Origin: Closterium sp. NIES-65
Taxonomy: Eukaryota > Streptophyta > Zygnematophyceae > Desmidiales > Closteriaceae
Length of the DNA stretch: 64,000 nucleotides
NCBI GenBank assembly: GCA_948144175.1
Contig: CANXME010001994.1
Span: 186,001-250,000, forward strand
Direction: 5' to 3'
Made by a program: the position numbers and the translations under genes. Below the pieces are notes generated by a model. It did no database searches. It was not told the origin of the DNA and saw only the letters and a list, made by a program, of their open reading frames with translations. Shown piece after piece: positions 62,301-64,000 of this stretch (position 1 is its first letter; each line of letters starts with the position of its first letter).

Positions 62301-64000
62301 GCCCAACTGCCTGAGTGGATCAAGAGTGCCAGGGAGAAAGGTGAGGGCGAAAGGTGCCAGGGAGAAAGGTGAGGGCGGGGTATGGGAAAGTGAGACTGGG
62401 TGGGAAGGAAATCGGTTTTGAGACGTCTGAAAACCAATCTTAATTCACGAAGGTGAGACTGGGTGGGAAGGAGCTACACCCTGGCCTGGGTGATCACAGA
62501 TTCGGTTCAGGGTTTTGGGTTTTGGGTTTAGGGTTTCCCCATCCTGAAACACCCAACCAGCCGTTTGCAGCTAATGCAACAAGTGCAAGTTCTCCTTCCT
62601 TTCTTCCTCCTTCTCCCTACCCATTAAACCCCTATCCCCACAGCCCACCTCCCCTGCACCTTTGAGAGAATCCATGCCTCACCGGTGGTGGACAGTTATC
62701 CACATGATAAAAGTAGAGATTTGAGAAGTCTCAAAAATCCCCACAGCCCACCTCCCCTGCACCTTTGAGGGAATCCATCCATGCCTCACCACCAGTGGTG
62801 GACGGTTATCGCAACAAGTGCAAGCGTGGTCAACAGCTGTAGCCTGTACACTCCATCTTCCACTTTATCCCCCCACGCATCCCTACACAGCCCAGCCCAC
62901 CTCCCCTGTGTGTTTGAGGGAATCTACGCATCACCAGTGGTGGACGGTTATCGCAACAAGTGCATGTCCTCTGTTGTTGTACCCTCATTCTCACACCCCA
63001 TCCCACCCCCCACCCCACAGCCCACCTCCCATGCGTGTTTGAGGGAATCTACGCCTCACCAGTGGTGGACGGATATCGCAACAAGTGCGAGTTCTCCATT
63101 GGACCCTCTGCTGCTGGTCAGCCCACCGTCGGATTCCTTCTCGGAAACTTCCGGTGAGAAGCATACGCTGTTCGGGCAGGCATGTCAGCAATAAGAGAGG
63201 CAATGGAAGGGGGTCATAGCGTGTTTTTTGAGAATTCTCAAAAAACACGCTCTGCAATGGAAGGGGGTCATATATCAGACGCGTTTCATCTTGCTGTCTG
63301 CCCCCTTGTTACATCTTCTCACATCTTGCCTCATCGCATCTCGTCTTGTCACACCCCATCTCTTTCTTCTCTTGTCCATAGCGATGGGGTGACAGCTGTG
63401 GCTGGCTGGCAGCGTCTTTTGAGGCGCCTCAAAAGGGCAGCGCCGTTGGTGGTGTGCTGGAACATTTCCCGACATTGGGGACATGCACTTGTTGCGATAA
63501 CCGTCGACCACTGGGGACCCTGTGGTCGATTTTCGAGTCGACTCAAAAAGGGACCCTGTGGTCGGGACGTGCACATGTTCCTCGCCAACGCCTTTTCACG
63601 GCTGATGCAGAGGGTGTTGTGAGGGTCTCAGGTCACACCTTTCCCAGCTCACCCTGCTCCTTCCTACCTTCCCCCCCAATTCCAGCGACGGAGTGACAGC
63701 CGGGGTGTCCAAACATCTCCCCCATCGCCATCGCCTTTGCACGCCTGGTGCACCCCGGGTGGTGTGAGGCTCGAGTCAAACATGCCCCTGCCCACGCTGC
63801 TCCCTCCTGCCGTCCCTCTCTCCCCCCCCTCCCCCCAGCGATGGCGTGACAGCAGTGGCAGAGCCGTCAGGCTGTCGAAACATCTCCCCCGTAGCCATCG
63901 CCTTTGCACGCCTGGTGCAGGGGGTGGTTCGAGAATCACCCTTGGCTGCGTGGGACAAGGTCAACAACCGGGGCTTCTGGCGGTTGCTCACGGTGGGTGG
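59331..64000 (+). CDS. TRM2A: tRNA (uracil-5-)-methyltransferase, TRM2A type, 5' part
   Basis: SAM-dependent enzyme forming 5-methyluridine in tRNA (family knowledge; TRMT2A/Trm2 group), cut by the right edge. Exons seen: 59331-60035, 60411-60503, 61460-61940, 63021-63153 and 63839 onward; phases agree. Order of parts: an Ala-rich N-terminus; a CCCH finger (C-x8-C-x5-C-x3-H in CSFFRKHGECKHGARCKFAH); a Gly/Arg/Lys linker; an RRM (RLCVQNLPKWW...GVAFGFVSFESA...VKNQMLDVQPAR); a Glu/Gly-rich acidic insert; VTPLARMGYQEQLEMK; and the start of the methyltransferase fold (SPVVDGYRNKCEFSIGP, PTVGFLLGNFRDGVTAV, FWRLLTV). Plants such as Arabidopsis carry the same CCCH plus methyltransferase layout. The catalytic Cys and SAM motifs lie beyond the window. 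Start: ATG at 59331. Confidence 0.92.
60575..60730 (+). repeat. 18-bp minisatellite in TRM2A intron 2
   Basis: About nine copies of GGTGAGGAGGGGTAAGCG and variants. Each contains GGTGAG, so it may be another expanded donor-like array, though no exon edge is recognisable in it. Confidence 0.9.
60735..60845 (+). repeat. Direct repeat around an imperfect AATATT-type palindrome
   Basis: CAGAGCGGTAGCAGAGGTAT and its near copy flank GATGTTACTTTTGAGAATATCTCAAAAGCAACATC (about 60776-60811), a hairpin with 17-bp arms and one mismatch. Confidence 0.88.
60925..61440 (+). repeat. Four upstream echoes of TRM2A exon 3
   Basis: Copies of the acceptor and exon start (LHGKLVRNQTVDVQLARY and similar) at about 60933-61000, 61062-61100, 61168-61235 and 61318-61390, with period 110-150 bp, each truncated after 40-70 bp. 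The intact exon is the next unit downstream. Confidence 0.9.
61945..62345 (+). repeat. Downstream echoes of TRM2A exon 3
   Basis: A close copy (about 61990-62091, KELQRIVTKMRKLYSRKSF...) and two shorter ones (about 62155-62200, and 62235-62341 with a 16-bp GAGCTTTGCCCAAAAG array inside) repeat the exon end LPEWIKSA(K/R) plus GTGAG donor. Confidence 0.9.
62400..62490 (+). repeat. Direct repeat joined by an ACGT palindrome
   Basis: GTGAGACTGGGTGGGAAGGA occurs on both sides of TTTTGAGACGTCTGAAAA (about 62414-62431, one mismatch), within TRM2A intron 3. Confidence 0.88.
62640..62960 (+). repeat. Three upstream echoes of TRM2A exon 4
   Basis: Copies starting at about 62641, 62742 and 62888 repeat the acceptor and the exon start (CCCACCTCCC...GGAATC..TCACCAGTGGTGGACGG). 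The first two are joined by GATTTGAGAAGTCTCAAAAATC (about 62715-62736). The intact exon starts at 63021. Confidence 0.91.
63190..63280 (+). repeat. Direct repeat around a 34-bp perfect palindrome
   Basis: GCAATGGAAGGGGGTCAT occurs on both sides of a perfect 34-bp palindrome (63218-63251) centred on GAGAATTCTC, in TRM2A intron 4. Confidence 0.95.
63375..63785 (+). repeat. Echoes of TRM2A exon 5, an inverted echo of exon 4, and two palindromes
   Basis: Copies of the exon 5 start (GVTAVAGW at about 63383; GVTAGVSKHLPHRHRLCTPGAP at about 63690) lie upstream of the intact exon. TTTTGAGGCGCCTCAAAA sits at 63417-63434 and TTTTCGAGTCGACTCAAAA at about 63531-63549. The latter stands between two copies of GGGACCCTGTGGTCG. 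At about 63470-63525 a piece of exon 4 (VVDGYRNKC) is present in inverted orientation. Confidence 0.87.

Noticed and set aside
62500-62550. Telomere-like TTTAGGG/TTTTGGG repeats (also near 47103 and 59185)
   Set aside because: Only a few degenerate units of a plant-type telomere sequence; too short to call an interstitial telomere.
5707-64000. Echoes as assembly or mis-scaffolding artefacts
   Set aside because: Copies carry graded divergence, unit-specific variants and higher-order periodicity, and different loci show different units. A systematic artefact would not do this, though long-read confirmation is needed for the most homogeneous arrays.

Overview
The window looks like nuclear DNA of a streptophyte (green-plant lineage), most likely a charophyte alga. 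A zygnematophyte such as Closterium is my best guess, but that is an inference from gene families and style, not a match. It holds five intron-rich, land-plant-like genes and three Ty1/Copia LTR elements. There is no bacterial-style operon, CRISPR array or rRNA, and I saw no tRNA gene.

Layout. 1-5035: two minus-strand Copia elements, one (A, cut by the window edge) nested in another (B). 5707-19184 (-): a complete canonical plant phytochrome in 12 exons with a large Ser/Gly-rich insertion in its PAS region. 19185-21526: intergenic. 21527-48547 (-): the proteasome activator PA200/Blm10 (PSME4) in 27 exons, with a recently inserted, nearly whole Copia element (C, 31013-36512, antisense) in intron 15. 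48548-49613: divergent intergenic region. 49614-50529 (+): a BLOC-1 subunit 2 (BLOS2)-like protein in 2 exons. 51785-58757 (-): a plant GS-OX-like flavin monooxygenase in 7 exons. 58758-59330: divergent promoter region. 59331 to the right edge (+): a CCCH-zinc-finger/RRM TRM2A-type tRNA uracil-5 methyltransferase, 5 exons seen. Exon joins were inferred from GT/AG sites, reading phase and remembered homologues. All phases close: 4404 nt for PHY, 6807 for PA200, 621 for BLOS2 and 2202 for FMO, each a multiple of three.

The striking feature is not a gene but how the introns are built. Nearly every exon in all five genes is accompanied by tandem partial copies of its own edge. Copies of acceptor plus exon start lie upstream of the intact exon, and copies of exon end plus donor lie downstream; I call these 'exon-edge echoes'. 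Many junctions between copies carry an 18-bp perfect palindrome, TTTTGAG-N4-CTCAAAA, whose N4 is itself palindromic (GCGC, TCGA, AATT, ACGT). Some junctions extend to 32-42 bp perfect palindromes. Echoes have expanded into arrays of 154 bp (with a 462-bp higher-order period), 142 bp, 78 bp, 40 bp, 30 bp and 27 bp, and into 16-21 bp arrays of repeated splice donors. I propose this junction palindrome plus edge duplication as the candidate undescribed system. The five genes have no obvious shared pathway; they cover light sensing, proteasome activation, endolysosomal trafficking, S/N-oxygenation and tRNA modification.
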